Source: Acidianus brierleyi
Lineage (GTDB): Archaea; Thermoproteota; Thermoprotei_A; Sulfolobales; Sulfolobaceae
Assembly (NCBI RefSeq): GCF_003201835.2
Contig: NZ_CP029289.2
Span: 992,001 to 1,056,000, forward strand
Direction of reading: 5' to 3'
Length of the DNA stretch: 64,000 nt
Part shown: in pieces, positions 19,802-27,691 of the stretch
Layout: every line of letters starts with the position of its first letter
Numbering within the stretch: position 1 is the first letter of the stretch
Program-made: the position numbers and the translations under genes
Notes under the pieces: model-generated
What the model was told of the DNA's origin: nothing
The model's database searches: none
What the model saw: only the letters and a program-made list of their open reading frames with translations

Positions 19802-20446
19802 TTATAATTTAGCTGATTTTACTCCCCAGAAGTAGAAAATCAAAGAACCTATAGCAGATATTGCAGAAGCCTCGTAGAAATTCAATATAGCTAAAGCTCC
19901 ATTATCTCCTATGTACGTCATTAGAGTAAGAAAACCTATGAAAAATATGTACCAAAGAGAATTTCTTACGTCTTCTTTTACCTTATAAACTACTGAAAAA
20001 ACAGTAGACGCTATTGCCAACAATAAAACAGCATAAGGTACTGATGGCCATCCGCTCCAATATATTATTAAAGACGCAAAAATGAAAGCCAATACTGAAA
20101 CTATACTTGAAAATGGTATTACAGATTTTATCTTACCTTTGGAAATTAAGGATTGCATAGCAACTGGATTTGCGGAAAAACCTATGTATCCAGCTACTAC
20201 AGAATCGCTTATTAGATTATAAATAGTTGGTAGAGGAGCGGCTATATAAGCTACTATAGCTCCGATTATGACGAAAACTATTAGGGACCACAATGGGACA
20301 GAGTATTTATTTAATTCTTGAATCTTATCAGAAACATAATTAGATCTACTCATAGAAAATAATACCCTTATTCCTCCCCCTTGGTAAATGTAACCAGTAA
20401 CAAAAGGACCTATTATGCCTATTATTGCAGTCAAAACTAGTAATGA
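19802..20446 (-). pseudogene. amino-acid permease (APC family), C-terminal fragment
   Basis: About 215 codons for the last five or six helices of an APC-superfamily amino-acid permease, including the conserved FSMSRSNYVSDKIQELNKYSVPLWSL loop. The reading frame is open upstream through SLLVLTAIIG until it meets the right tip of the TnpB transposon at 20447. The missing N-terminal part is at 23345-24247 on the same strand. Removing the 2.9-kb insert rejoins GNPFILT to SLLVLTA in frame. So the break is due to transposition, not drift. Confidence 0.88.
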
Positions 20447-20600
20447 GTGAACTACCGCGCCCTAACGGACGTGGCTTCCTGCTTCAAAGCCGAGGCTTGC
20501 CAAAGGTAGAGGTCTCAGCTCCACAGGCACTAAGGGTCGTTCCGACCCCGATCTTCTTAGGATGTTGAGGGAAGCATTATAATCACGATCAGCGACCCAA
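20447..20600 (-). ncRNA. expected TnpB guide RNA (omega RNA) region
   Basis: In TnpB elements the guide RNA scaffold overlaps the 3' end of tnpB and the right end, and the guide is the flanking DNA just past the right tip. Here that region is well conserved among the four copies (from GGGGTCGGAACGACC to the terminal hairpin). The flank used as guide would be the permease sequence reading leftward from 20446. The position is inferred from the family. No transcript boundary is visible. Confidence 0.55.
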
Positions 20601-21667
20601 CCGCACTTCGGACAGACAAACACACGATCAGCCAACGTCAAATCTTTCTTAATATGTCCGCACCTAGCACAAGTCATTGAAGTAAAAGCAGGATCCACTA
20701 GAGTGAGTTTCTTACCATACTTCCCAAGTTGATACTCCATGACACTCCTAAGCTCATGAATAGCAACATCGTGTAACCTCATCCTCAGCCTTCTGAGAGA
20801 CTTACCAACAAGTTGCTTAACATGAATATCCTCCATTACGAGAACATCATAATGCTCAGCAAAATACTTACCAAGTTTCATGTACATGTCCTTCCTAAGG
20901 TTCTTCAAGTGTTCGTGAGCCCTCGCTAGACGAATCTTTGCCTTAAACCAGTTGTGTGACAAGAACTTCTTCCTTGAAAGAGCTTTATGAAGCCTCTTCA
21001 TCTTATTGAGTGCCTTCTCGTAAGGTCTCTGGTTGGGGACATATTCCCCGTCAGAGGTAGTGAGAAGTTTCTCTACACCAACGTCCACAGCAACAACTTT
21101 GTTTGTCTTGGGGAGTTGAGGATACTCTTGATCCACAACGAAAGTAATGTACACTCTCCCTGATGATGTTAACTTGATTACTACCCTCTTTACCTTGTCT
21201 AGCGGGAAGTCCCTATGAACAATAACGTTGAAGATCCCTAGGTTTGACAGCTGAAGCGTTATTACCTTCTTCTTGTTCTTCTTGCTCTTCGTCCTTATTT
21301 CTCTCACCTTCAGGACTTTCCAACCTGATTGAGGGTAGACGAGGGAGTACCACTTGTGTGCTTTCTTTTCCTTTGGGAAACGTGCTAACCCATCGAAGAA
21401 CCTCTGTCTAGCGTCGTAGAATCTGTCTGCAATCTGCTGCAGTGTTTGGGAATATAGATGTTGATATTGTTCATCCTGTTTTCTCAGATCGAGAGCTAGT
21501 TGCCTCAACTCCGTCTTAGTGAGTCCTTTTCCATCTCTTTCATGAAAATAGATGTCTGCCCAACGTAGGGTGTTGTATACTTCTGACGCTAACCTCAACT
21601 GGGCTTTTAACGCCCTCAATGTTTGTTCGTTAGTGTACGCTCTGAAGCGTAACCCTACGTCTGGCAT
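20462..21667 (-). CDS. tnpB: TnpB RNA-guided nuclease
   Basis: 401 residues, full length for the family. The RuvC-like site is complete: Asp195 (VAVDVGVEK), Glu279 (VLVMEDIHV) and Asp362 (RDYNASLNIL). The zinc finger has Cys333/Cys336 (CARC) and Cys352/Cys355 (CPKC). The N-terminus MPDVGLRFRAYTNEQTLRALKAQL is the normal REC/wedge start. The C-terminus overlaps the conserved right end (SERPLVPVELRPLPLASL). TnpB cuts the empty donor site using a guide RNA from the element's right end, helping the transposon persist. This is the only intact tnpB in the window and could serve the tnpB-less copies in trans. Confidence 0.93.
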   Translation of the reverse strand: MPDVGLRFRAYTNEQTLRALKAQLRLASEVYNTLRWADIYFHERDGKGLTKTELRQLALDLRKQDEQYQHLYSQTLQQIADRFYDARQRFFDGLARFPKEKKAHKWYSLVYPQSGWKVLKVREIRTKSKKNKKKVITLQLSNLGIFNVIVHRDFPLDKVKRVVIKLTSSGRVYITFVVDQEYPQLPKTNKVVAVDVGVEKLLTTSDGEYVPNQRPYEKALNKMKRLHKALSRKKFLSHNWFKAKIRLARAHEHLKNLRKDMYMKLGKYFAEHYDVLVMEDIHVKQLVGKSLRRLRMRLHDVAIHELRSVMEYQLGKYGKKLTLVDPAFTSMTCARCGHIKKDLTLADRVFVCPKCGWVADRDYNASLNILRRSGSERPLVPVELRPLPLASLGFEAGSHVR

Positions 21668-21715
21668 TAATAGGATATTTGAAAAATACGCATTTAAATG
21701 TAACTACAAAGGGGG

Positions 21716-22110
21716 CTCCTACGGCGATTTTCACGAACAACACTCCTAAACAAGAAGACAAGCTTTACAAGAGTAAAACTTTTATAAAGAGAACAAGAAA
21801 ATAACACAAGCCGAAAGTGGGCATGGGGATAAAACCCCGTTGGATAGGCTGGCTATACGTCCCCGCGATCTAACATGTGGGACAACATCCCGAGTAGGAG
21901 CGTGCAAAAATTTAAGGGGACGTTCTCATAGTTAGTTCGCACTATCTCCTAACAAAATTAACAATACAACGCGTATTATAGAAAAATTCAAGAATCAGAA
22001 AAAGAGTATTACACATACAAAGTGAAGGTCCTAAAGTTAACCTCTATCGAGTGGTTTCCTCGGCTCTTCAAGCTATCGCCTAGCCATGTTAGAGGCAAAG
22101 CATGTGGAGC
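21716..22110 (+). mobile_element. 395-bp IS110-derived miniature element
   Basis: An internally deleted relative of the IS110 element at the window start. It keeps about 300 bp of left end (closely matching the reverse complement of 730-1025) and about 90 bp of right end (CCTAAAGTTAACCTC... to CATGTGGAGC), but no transposase. A second copy of 394 bp lies inverted at 54640-55033. Each is bordered by CT on both sides, in the same sequence of the TnpB left end (AAAGGGGG-CT-ATCCATC). It retains the putative bridge RNA and so could be mobilised by an IS110 transposase in trans. Confidence 0.82.
21808..21906 (+). ncRNA. candidate bridge RNA of the miniature IS110 element
   Basis: A promoter-like CTTTTATAAAG at 21779-21789 precedes it. 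Target loop: 5' side AAAGTGGGCA (21814-21823) matches 8 of 10 bases of the left flank AAAGGGGGCT (21708-21717). The 3' side GTTGGATAG (21839-21847) is the complement of the right flank CTATCCATC (22111-22119) at 8 of 9. They are separated by the hairpin GGGGATAAAACCCC. Donor loop: CATGTGG (21874-21880) equals the right terminus (22101-22107) and GTAGGAG (21894-21900) is complementary to the left terminus CTCCTAC (21716-21722), around the hairpin GGGACAACATCCC. This is exactly the published bridge-RNA layout. Confidence 0.78.
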
Positions 22111-22111
22111 C

Positions 22112-22158
22112 TATCCATCTCCACCCTTACGGATGGAGTCTTCCGCCCCCTTTGAACC
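22112..22158. repeat. left-end hairpin segment of the TnpB transposon
   Basis: TATCCATCTCCACCCTTAC followed by GGATGGAGTC can pair into an imperfect hairpin. The same segment occurs at 7894-7928, 46177-46194 plus 47407-47438, and 54601-54638. It lies between the two IS110 landing sites. In the 45.9-kb copy its loop is the target of a third insertion sequence. Confidence 0.75.
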
Positions 22159-22169
22159 TATATAGATTA

Positions 22170-22305
22170 ATTAGTTGGGGAGAGTAATACTCTCCAACTG
22201 GGAAACATGGTCGACCCTTTGACTGAAGCAAAGTCTTCGAACGGGGGCGTGACAAACCCCTACCATCGGACTGAACATTGTGATAATATGCACGGATATA
22301 GGTGT
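22170..22305 (+). ncRNA. candidate bridge RNA of the second IS110 lineage (decayed copy)
   Basis: Target loop: CCCTTTGA (22215-22222) equals the left flank CCCTTTGA (22148-22155). GGGGG (22243-22247) is complementary to the right flank CCCCC (23339-23343), and GACT/AGTC forms a hairpin between them. Donor loop: ACTGAAC (22270-22276) equals the right terminus (23331-23337). ATATAGG (22296-22302) is complementary to the left terminus with its core CCTATAT (22157-22163). An upstream hairpin (GGAGAGTAATACTCTCC) opens the RNA. The donor loop overlaps the transposase start. Confidence 0.72.
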
Positions 22306-23248
22306 GATAAAGAGGTAGGGATCCTAGGAATAGACATATCAAAAGATCATCTAGTATCGAGTGAGGGGAGGGTCTACACAACAAGAAGGGTTATGAAGAA
22401 ATACTAAAAGTGAAACTAAACACAATAGTGGTCGAACCGACAGGAGCATCAATAAAACCATGTCAATACTTCAAGGAAAAAGGGATCAAGATACTACAAG
22501 TAAGCCCAAATATACTATGGAAGGAGAAGGACTTGAGAGGAAAGAAAACAGATTTTTACGACGCACAAAAACTAATAAACATGGCAAACAAGGCAAAGGA
22601 GTACAACTACAACCCATTGAAAGAACTAGTAACACTATACGTCTTCCTAAAAGTTGAAAGTAAAGTACAAGAACAGGGTAAAAAGAGCACTATTCCTAAG
22701 TGACGAGGAAAAAATAAGCAAGGAAATGCTTGAAGAATTCTCTAAAGGAAACTTCAAAATACAATTATACAACTTGGAACAAAGATCGTACTTGAAGAAA
22801 TCGAAGTATTATCTAAAGCACTACTGGAAACAAGCGAGAAAATAAAAGAAGTAGAGAAAATGATACAATCACAGTCTGAAAATCACGTTCTATTAACTAT
22901 ACCGGGAATAGGGAAACTTTCTTCGGGAATAATAATAGGCATTGTTGGAGACATTAAACGCTTTCCTAACCCTGAGTCCTTCGTAGCCTACTGCGGTTTA
23001 GACCCAATAGTTGAGAGGAGCGGTAAAGCTACTGTAAGGGAATATCGAAGAAGGGTAATAAGTACTTGCGCAGCTTGTTCTACTTCCTCGCTGAGATGAA
23101 TTACTCTCGTAATCCTACATTACTAGAATTTTACGAGAACCATAAGGAAAAGTTGAAGGGAAAGAAGTTGTACACTGCTTTAGCCAGGAAATTGGCTAGA
23201 ATAGTTTGGAGTGTTTGGTATAATAATAAGCCTTATGAGCCTAAGTGA
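22288..23248 (+). pseudogene. IS110-family transposase, multiple small deletions
   Basis: A DEDD transposase: GIDISKDH, VVEPTG, KKTDFYDA, and the C-terminal LTIPGIGKLSSGIIIGIVGDI...YCGLDP region. Relative to the copy at 47568-48544 it has lost 3 bp near 22449, a net 2 bp near 22650, 3 bp near 22697, 4 bp near 22778 and 4 bp near 23035, so the frame is destroyed several times. It also shares with that copy a frame break near 22375. It ends YNNKPYEPK. It is not expected to be functional. Confidence 0.85.
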
Positions 23249-23257
23249 CCATAAATC

Positions 23258-23285
23258 GCCACGTGGATTGAAAGGTACACGTGGC
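23258..23285. repeat. right-end stem-loop of the second IS110 lineage
   Basis: GCCACGTG and CACGTGGC form a perfect 8-bp stem around a 12-base loop, 10 bp after the transposase stop. The same stem is at 48558-48585 in the other copy. It may help stop transcription or mark the right end. The loop GATTGAAAGGTA resembles the end of some Sulfolobales CRISPR repeats only by chance. Confidence 0.65.
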
Positions 23286-23344
23286 AATCTTAGTTGACAT
23301 TATGCTTGAAGTTCAACCAAAATATTTATTACTGAACGCCCCCT

Positions 23345-24247
23345 TGTTAAGATAAATGGATTTCCTGCAAGATTACTTAAAGCTCCCCAGTTTCCTATAG
23401 ATATTCCTAGACCGCTCCAGTCTAAGGAAGCTATAAAAGCTATTGCGAAGGCAACGTAAATAGTTGTTTGTCCTAAAACCGTATAGAGTATAGCCTTACC
23501 TAGCACTTTATGATCTTTAGTTTCTTCCGCATAATCTGGAATTACCCTTATTCCACCAAATGCAAACATTGCTAATGGTATAGCAGAAAATATACCTGCA
23601 AATCCAAATGGAGAAAATCCACCATACGCAGTAAAATTCTGATAATGAAATAAATAAATTAGAAATCCAAAAAGTACTGCTAAATACAGAATCATTTTTA
23701 TAGTTCCAAAGGCAGTTGTGGATTTTCCAAAGAATTTTACCGAAAAGTAATTAAATGGAATAAAAAGAAGCATAAATGATACTCCTAAAAGAGCTCCTAG
23801 TGTAGTTGGAGCGCCAGAACTATTAATAAGGACAATGTTATATCCAGTAGTAAAATAATTGAGTCCCTCAACTACAGCCAATGCTTCAATGGGAGGAATA
23901 AATAAATACCAAATTAAATCAGAAAACGCATTTATCATATTAGTAACCCTACCATGTGAATATAATGGATATCTGGATGGACCTCCGGCTTCTGGAAAAT
24001 TAGTTCCAAGCTGAACGTATGTAAGACCTATAAATAAGTAAAAAATTCCTCCTAATAACCATGATATTACTATAGCCGGACCAGCCACAGCTGCCATACC
24101 TGCTGAACTAAATAGTACTCCAGTCCCTACAGCACCCGATATCCCTATTAAAATAAGGTTTATCAAATTAAGTTCCTTTCTTAAAGAACCTATTTTTTTC
24201 TCCATATAAGGTGAAACTATTATTTGGTTTAAAAATCTACTATACAC
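23345..24247 (-). pseudogene. amino-acid permease (APC family), N-terminal fragment
   Basis: About 300 codons for the first seven or so helices: a cytoplasmic start (MEKKIGSLRKELNLINLILIG), the helix-1 signature GISGAVGTGVLFSSAGMAAVAGP, and FGGIRVIPDYAEETKDHKVL in the helix 6 to 7 region. It reads through GNPFILT and then into the TnpB-transposon tip. With the fragment 19802-20446 it would make about 515 residues, normal for the family. The first Met at 24247 or Met15 (MEKKIG) are both possible starts; the second is more usual. A TATA-like sequence lies upstream. Confidence 0.88.
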
Positions 24248-24473
24248 TAATGTATACAGTTTTTAATTACTTATATATTTTGAATGGTATTATGAAATAA
24301 CAATGATGATTTACGTAGGAGAATAATATACTAATAGCATATGTTCATTATATTAACGCTATAATTAAAAACTTTTAAAAAGACAGATTAATTAAAGTAT
24401 AATTAATAATATTATTACATATTTTCAGTCAAGCAAGATAGAGTTTTTTTTCTATAATTAATTGTTATTATCT

Positions 24474-26243
24474 ATGAAGATATCCTCATGGCCTTACTTT
24501 GAGAAATGGATATTTTTAGGTTTTATTATAGGAATTCTCATAGGCGTATTCTCCATTTCATTTACACTACTACTTAATTTTTTGGAAACTATTTTTTTGA
24601 AAGATATTTTACAAACTACAATACCTAAACCACTTGGAGAAGGAGGGAATTTAAATTATACTTTTGTTTCTGGAAGATTCATTTTCTTTCCATTAATTGT
24701 AGGATTAGGCGGATTAATTTCTGGCATTCTTATCTATAAATTATCTCCAGAAACTGCAGGTGGAGGTGTAGACTTTGCTATTGAATCTTATCATAAACTC
24801 CAAGGTAAAATAAGAAAAAGGGTACCTTTTGTAGAGCTTTTCTCTTCTACTTTTATATTGGGAAGCGGTGGAAGCGCAGGAGATTTAGGTCCTATGGGAC
24901 TTATAGGAGGAGGTTTAGGTTCAGTTATTTCTCAATACTTCGGACTGACTCCTGAGGATACAAGAAAAGCAGTAGCTGTAGGAATAGGAGCAGGCGTAGG
25001 TTCAATATTTAAAGCCCCTATAGGCGGAGCCCTACTTTCAGCAGAAATACTTTATAGAAGAGATTTAGAACCAGACGTAATCTTGCCATCAATGATAGCC
25101 TCTGCTACAGCATACTCTATATATGGCTCAGTTGTAGGTTTTGAGCCATTATTTGGAATTTATCCATTTCATTTCTCACCTCTAAGATTACCGCTATATG
25201 CGTTATTAGGAATTATAATAGGAATTTTATCTATTTTGTTTGTAAAAATATATAAGAGTATTTCAGCTTTCTTTAAAAAAATGAAAATAAAAAGTATATT
25301 TAAACCAGCTATCGGAGGATTAATTACAGGCGGATTGATATTAATATTTCCAGAAGTCATAGGAACTGGATATGGTTGGGATGATATTTTAGAATTTGGA
25401 AATTTTAGTCCTATAAAAACTTATGGAATACCAATAATAATATTTTTATTTATTTTAGCTATAGCCAAAATGGTTTCGTCCTCATTAACTATTGGATCCG
25501 GAGGATCAGGAGGAATAGAGGCACCAGCGTTCGAAATAGGAGCTTTTATAGGAGCAGGCGTAGGAATGATTTTCCATAATTTATTACCATCCCTAGTCCC
25601 TTACGTTGCTCCTTTCGTAGTAATAGGAATGCTTACAATGTTTGGAGGACCGGCTAAAGCTCCAATTTCAGTAATGATAATAATTACTGAAATGACAAGC
25701 TCCCTTCAACTATTACCTGGAGAAATGATAGCTGTGGCTCTAGCATATGTTATAACTGGGAAATATACACTTTATCCTGCCCAATATCCTACAAGAAAAG
25801 ATTCTCCAGCACATAAAAGTGAATACGAAATACCTGTAATGCTAAGTATAAAAATTGATGAATGTCCCCTTACAGAATTAAAGGCTTATTCCACTGACGA
25901 TATAAAAGAGGTAAGTAAAAGAATGGAAGAAGAAGGTTACTTATCCTTACCAGTAGTAGACAAGAATAATACGTTTATAGGTATAGTATATTACAGAGAT
26001 ATAGCAGATAAGAAAGGAGAAGTAATAAATTACACTATTAGAGGTGTACCTTATGTGTCACCTAATGCTAATTTAGAAGACGCATGGGAAGTTATAAGTA
26101 GAACTAAATCAAGATGGGTTGCCGTTGTCGAAAACGGTAAATTAAAAGGTGTTGTTACTGTAGAATCTTTACTTGATAGATATGAGAAAGAAGTAATGAA
26201 AATAAAAGGAAAAAGTGAAAATAACGAAGAGTATAATTCATAA
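24474..26243 (+). CDS. ClC-type chloride channel/transporter with CBS pair
   Basis: About 589 residues. The membrane domain shows the ClC signatures GSGGSAGDLGPMGLIGG (about 130) and GSGGSGGIEAPAFEIGAFIGA (about 340). Two CBS domains follow (about 455-585; ECPLTELKAYST... and YVSPNANLEDAWEV...). The position normally held by the gating glutamate (GxEGP) is Leu here (GDLGP), so coupling to protons is unlikely and passive anion conduction is more probable. ATG at 24474 is preferred to an in-frame TTG at 24462. The CBS domains suggest control by adenine nucleotides. It lies alone and is convergent with sqr. Confidence 0.88.
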   Translation: MKISSWPYFEKWIFLGFIIGILIGVFSISFTLLLNFLETIFLKDILQTTIPKPLGEGGNLNYTFVSGRFIFFPLIVGLGGLISGILIYKLSPETAGGGVDFAIESYHKLQGKIRKRVPFVELFSSTFILGSGGSAGDLGPMGLIGGGLGSVISQYFGLTPEDTRKAVAVGIGAGVGSIFKAPIGGALLSAEILYRRDLEPDVILPSMIASATAYSIYGSVVGFEPLFGIYPFHFSPLRLPLYALLGIIIGILSILFVKIYKSISAFFKKMKIKSIFKPAIGGLITGGLILIFPEVIGTGYGWDDILEFGNFSPIKTYGIPIIIFLFILAIAKMVSSSLTIGSGGSGGIEAPAFEIGAFIGAGVGMIFHNLLPSLVPYVAPFVVIGMLTMFGGPAKAPISVMIIITEMTSSLQLLPGEMIAVALAYVITGKYTLYPAQYPTRKDSPAHKSEYEIPVMLSIKIDECPLTELKAYSTDDIKEVSKRMEEEGYLSLPVVDKNNTFIGIVYYRDIADKKGEVINYTIRGVPYVSPNANLEDAWEVISRTKSRWVAVVENGKLKGVVTVESLLDRYEKEVMKIKGKSENNEEYNS

Positions 26244-26330
26244 ATTAACTGCATTATTTAAAAATTATATTAACTCAACTATATTAAATCATGAAAGAAT
26301 TAAAATTAAAAAATATTAAAAAGCTTTGAT

Positions 26331-27560
26331 TTACCATTCTCCCATAAACTTCTCTAACGCTATGTCTCCCTTAGACCACATGAAATATTTTACAAACAAT
26401 TCTTTTTTCAATGAATTTGTAGGAGATGGAACTGCATCTGATCTAGTTCCGCCATAGAATGTTTCATCATGTACTGCTACTCCGTATCCCTCTAATGGAT
26501 CATCGGCTATGCATACTACTGCAGGAACATATGTCTCTATCTTTGTAGGTACACCTAATCTAGTAGCTAAATGTTCAGCGGCTATTCTTCCAGTCTTTAC
26601 TGCTAGATAAGCTAATTTAGGAACTGTCATTGCATTTGCGTCTCCAGAAGCGTATATATTATCATATTTTAATGATACCATATTTAGATCTGTTGGTATG
26701 AATCCTCCATCATCAACTAGATCTGGAGTAGAATTCTTTAACGCTGGATTACCAACGTAAGGTGGTAAAATTAAACTCAAATCTGAGGGAATACTATTTC
26801 CCTTTTCGTCAATAACTTCGTGTTCTGTTATTTTCTCTACTTTAAAATTATTTATTAAAGTTATGCCCATTTGTTTATACATTTCCCCCACTGCTTTCCT
26901 GGCTGCAGAAGATAAATCAGATAAATATTCACCCGGAGAGTACACAGTCATTTTTACTTTATCTAATATTCCCATTTTCTTAAAGTAACCATGTAACATT
27001 AATGACATTTCAAATACTGGCCCTTCGCATGCAGCATCAGAAAACGGTGCTAGATTTTCAGGAACCTTAGGTCTTGGATTTCTTCCCTGGTAAAAGTATC
27101 CAGAACCTATGGTTACGTTTCCACCTTTAAATTGCCTTAATCTGTCTCTTAGTTTTACGGCATAATCTGGCTCACAAACACTATATCCATAAGCATCAAA
27201 TCCTTTTATGAGTTCTGGAGCTAACCTAGCTCCTATTCCAACTATTAGGTAATCATAATCTTCCTCTTCTGTTGAACCATCGGGCTTTACATAAATAACT
27301 TTATTGTTTTTTGCATCCACTTTTGTTATTTTTCCTTCTTCGAAAGCTATTCCTTTTTGAGGTAAAGCTTCAGATAAATCTAATTTCCATTCATCAACAT
27401 CTTTAACTCCTATAGAAACATGCGGCATGTCAAGCCTTAACCAGCTATACCTACTTTCATTAATGAGTTTTATATCAGCTTTACTTCCCACTAATCTTTT
27501 TAGCGTATATGCAGGCGTCAAAGCTCCGAATCTTCCTCCTATAACTAAAACCTTAGTCAT
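26331..27560 (-). CDS. sqr: sulfide:quinone oxidoreductase
   Basis: 409 residues, FAD-dependent. N-terminal dinucleotide fold MTKVLVIGGRFGALTPAYTL, second motif DYDYLIVGIGARLAP, and FAD-binding DNIYASGDANA. Cysteines at 129 (YSVCEPD), 178 (DAACEGP) and 350 (AVVCIAD) fall at exactly the positions described for the Acidianus ambivalens enzyme, where they handle sulfide and the polysulfide product. The enzyme oxidises H2S at the membrane and reduces caldariellaquinone. A C-terminal amphipathic end (LFVKYFMWSKGDIALEKFMGEW) should hold it to the membrane. It is a single gene with its own AT-rich promoter region. Confidence 0.93.
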   Translation of the reverse strand: MTKVLVIGGRFGALTPAYTLKRLVGSKADIKLINESRYSWLRLDMPHVSIGVKDVDEWKLDLSEALPQKGIAFEEGKITKVDAKNNKVIYVKPDGSTEEEDYDYLIVGIGARLAPELIKGFDAYGYSVCEPDYAVKLRDRLRQFKGGNVTIGSGYFYQGRNPRPKVPENLAPFSDAACEGPVFEMSLMLHGYFKKMGILDKVKMTVYSPGEYLSDLSSAARKAVGEMYKQMGITLINNFKVEKITEHEVIDEKGNSIPSDLSLILPPYVGNPALKNSTPDLVDDGGFIPTDLNMVSLKYDNIYASGDANAMTVPKLAYLAVKTGRIAAEHLATRLGVPTKIETYVPAVVCIADDPLEGYGVAVHDETFYGGTRSDAVPSPTNSLKKELFVKYFMWSKGDIALEKFMGEW

Positions 27561-27691
27561 TTTATATCAAAATATCTATTGTTCTTCATACTTTAAAAAC
27601 CTTTTTTATAAAAAACATATAAATTTCTAAAATATTTATTTCAATTCAATCACATTTATAAAATAAATTATCATTATTAAAAATACTATAT

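Larger units (their letters stand above)
22159..23338 (+). mobile_element. IS110-family element, second lineage, decayed copy (1180 bp)
   Basis: Bordered by CC at 22157-22158 and CC at 23339-23340. The left end starts TATATAGATTAATTAG and the right end finishes ATTTATTACTGAACG. About 99% alike in substitutions to the 1200-bp copy at 47439-48638, but shorter by 20 bp through six small losses (2-4 bp each). It is inserted near the left tip of the TnpB transposon (GGGG/TTCAA on the minus strand). Confidence 0.85.
20447..23344 (-). mobile_element. TnpB transposon carrying two IS110-type insertions in its left end
   Basis: Read on the minus strand, the order is: left tip (AGGGGG, 23344), IS110 element of the second lineage, left-end hairpin (GACTCCATCC...GGAGATGGATA), IS110-derived miniature element, tnpB promoter, tnpB, right-end hairpin (GCCACGTCCGTTAGGGCGCGGT) and right tip AGTTCAC at 20447. 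The whole splits a permease gene. Left flank TTAACA and right tip TTCAC fit IS200/IS605-type single-strand transposition, which makes no target duplication. No tnpA-type transposase gene is present, so mobility would need one in trans. Boundaries are good to about 2 bp. Confidence 0.85.

Noticed and set aside
22127..22384. An 85-codon minus-strand frame, repeated identically at 47407-47664
   Set aside because: It is antisense to the putative bridge RNA and transposase start of the second IS110 lineage. Its repetition follows from the element being repeated.
23258..23285. GATTGAAAG between inverted repeats, resembling the end of a Sulfolobales CRISPR repeat
   Set aside because: Single copy per element, no spacers or regular repeats; it is the loop of the IS110 right-end stem. 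No CRISPR array is present in the window.
24290..24360. AATGATGATTT as box C of a further C/D RNA
   Set aside because: No CUGA box follows at a suitable distance.
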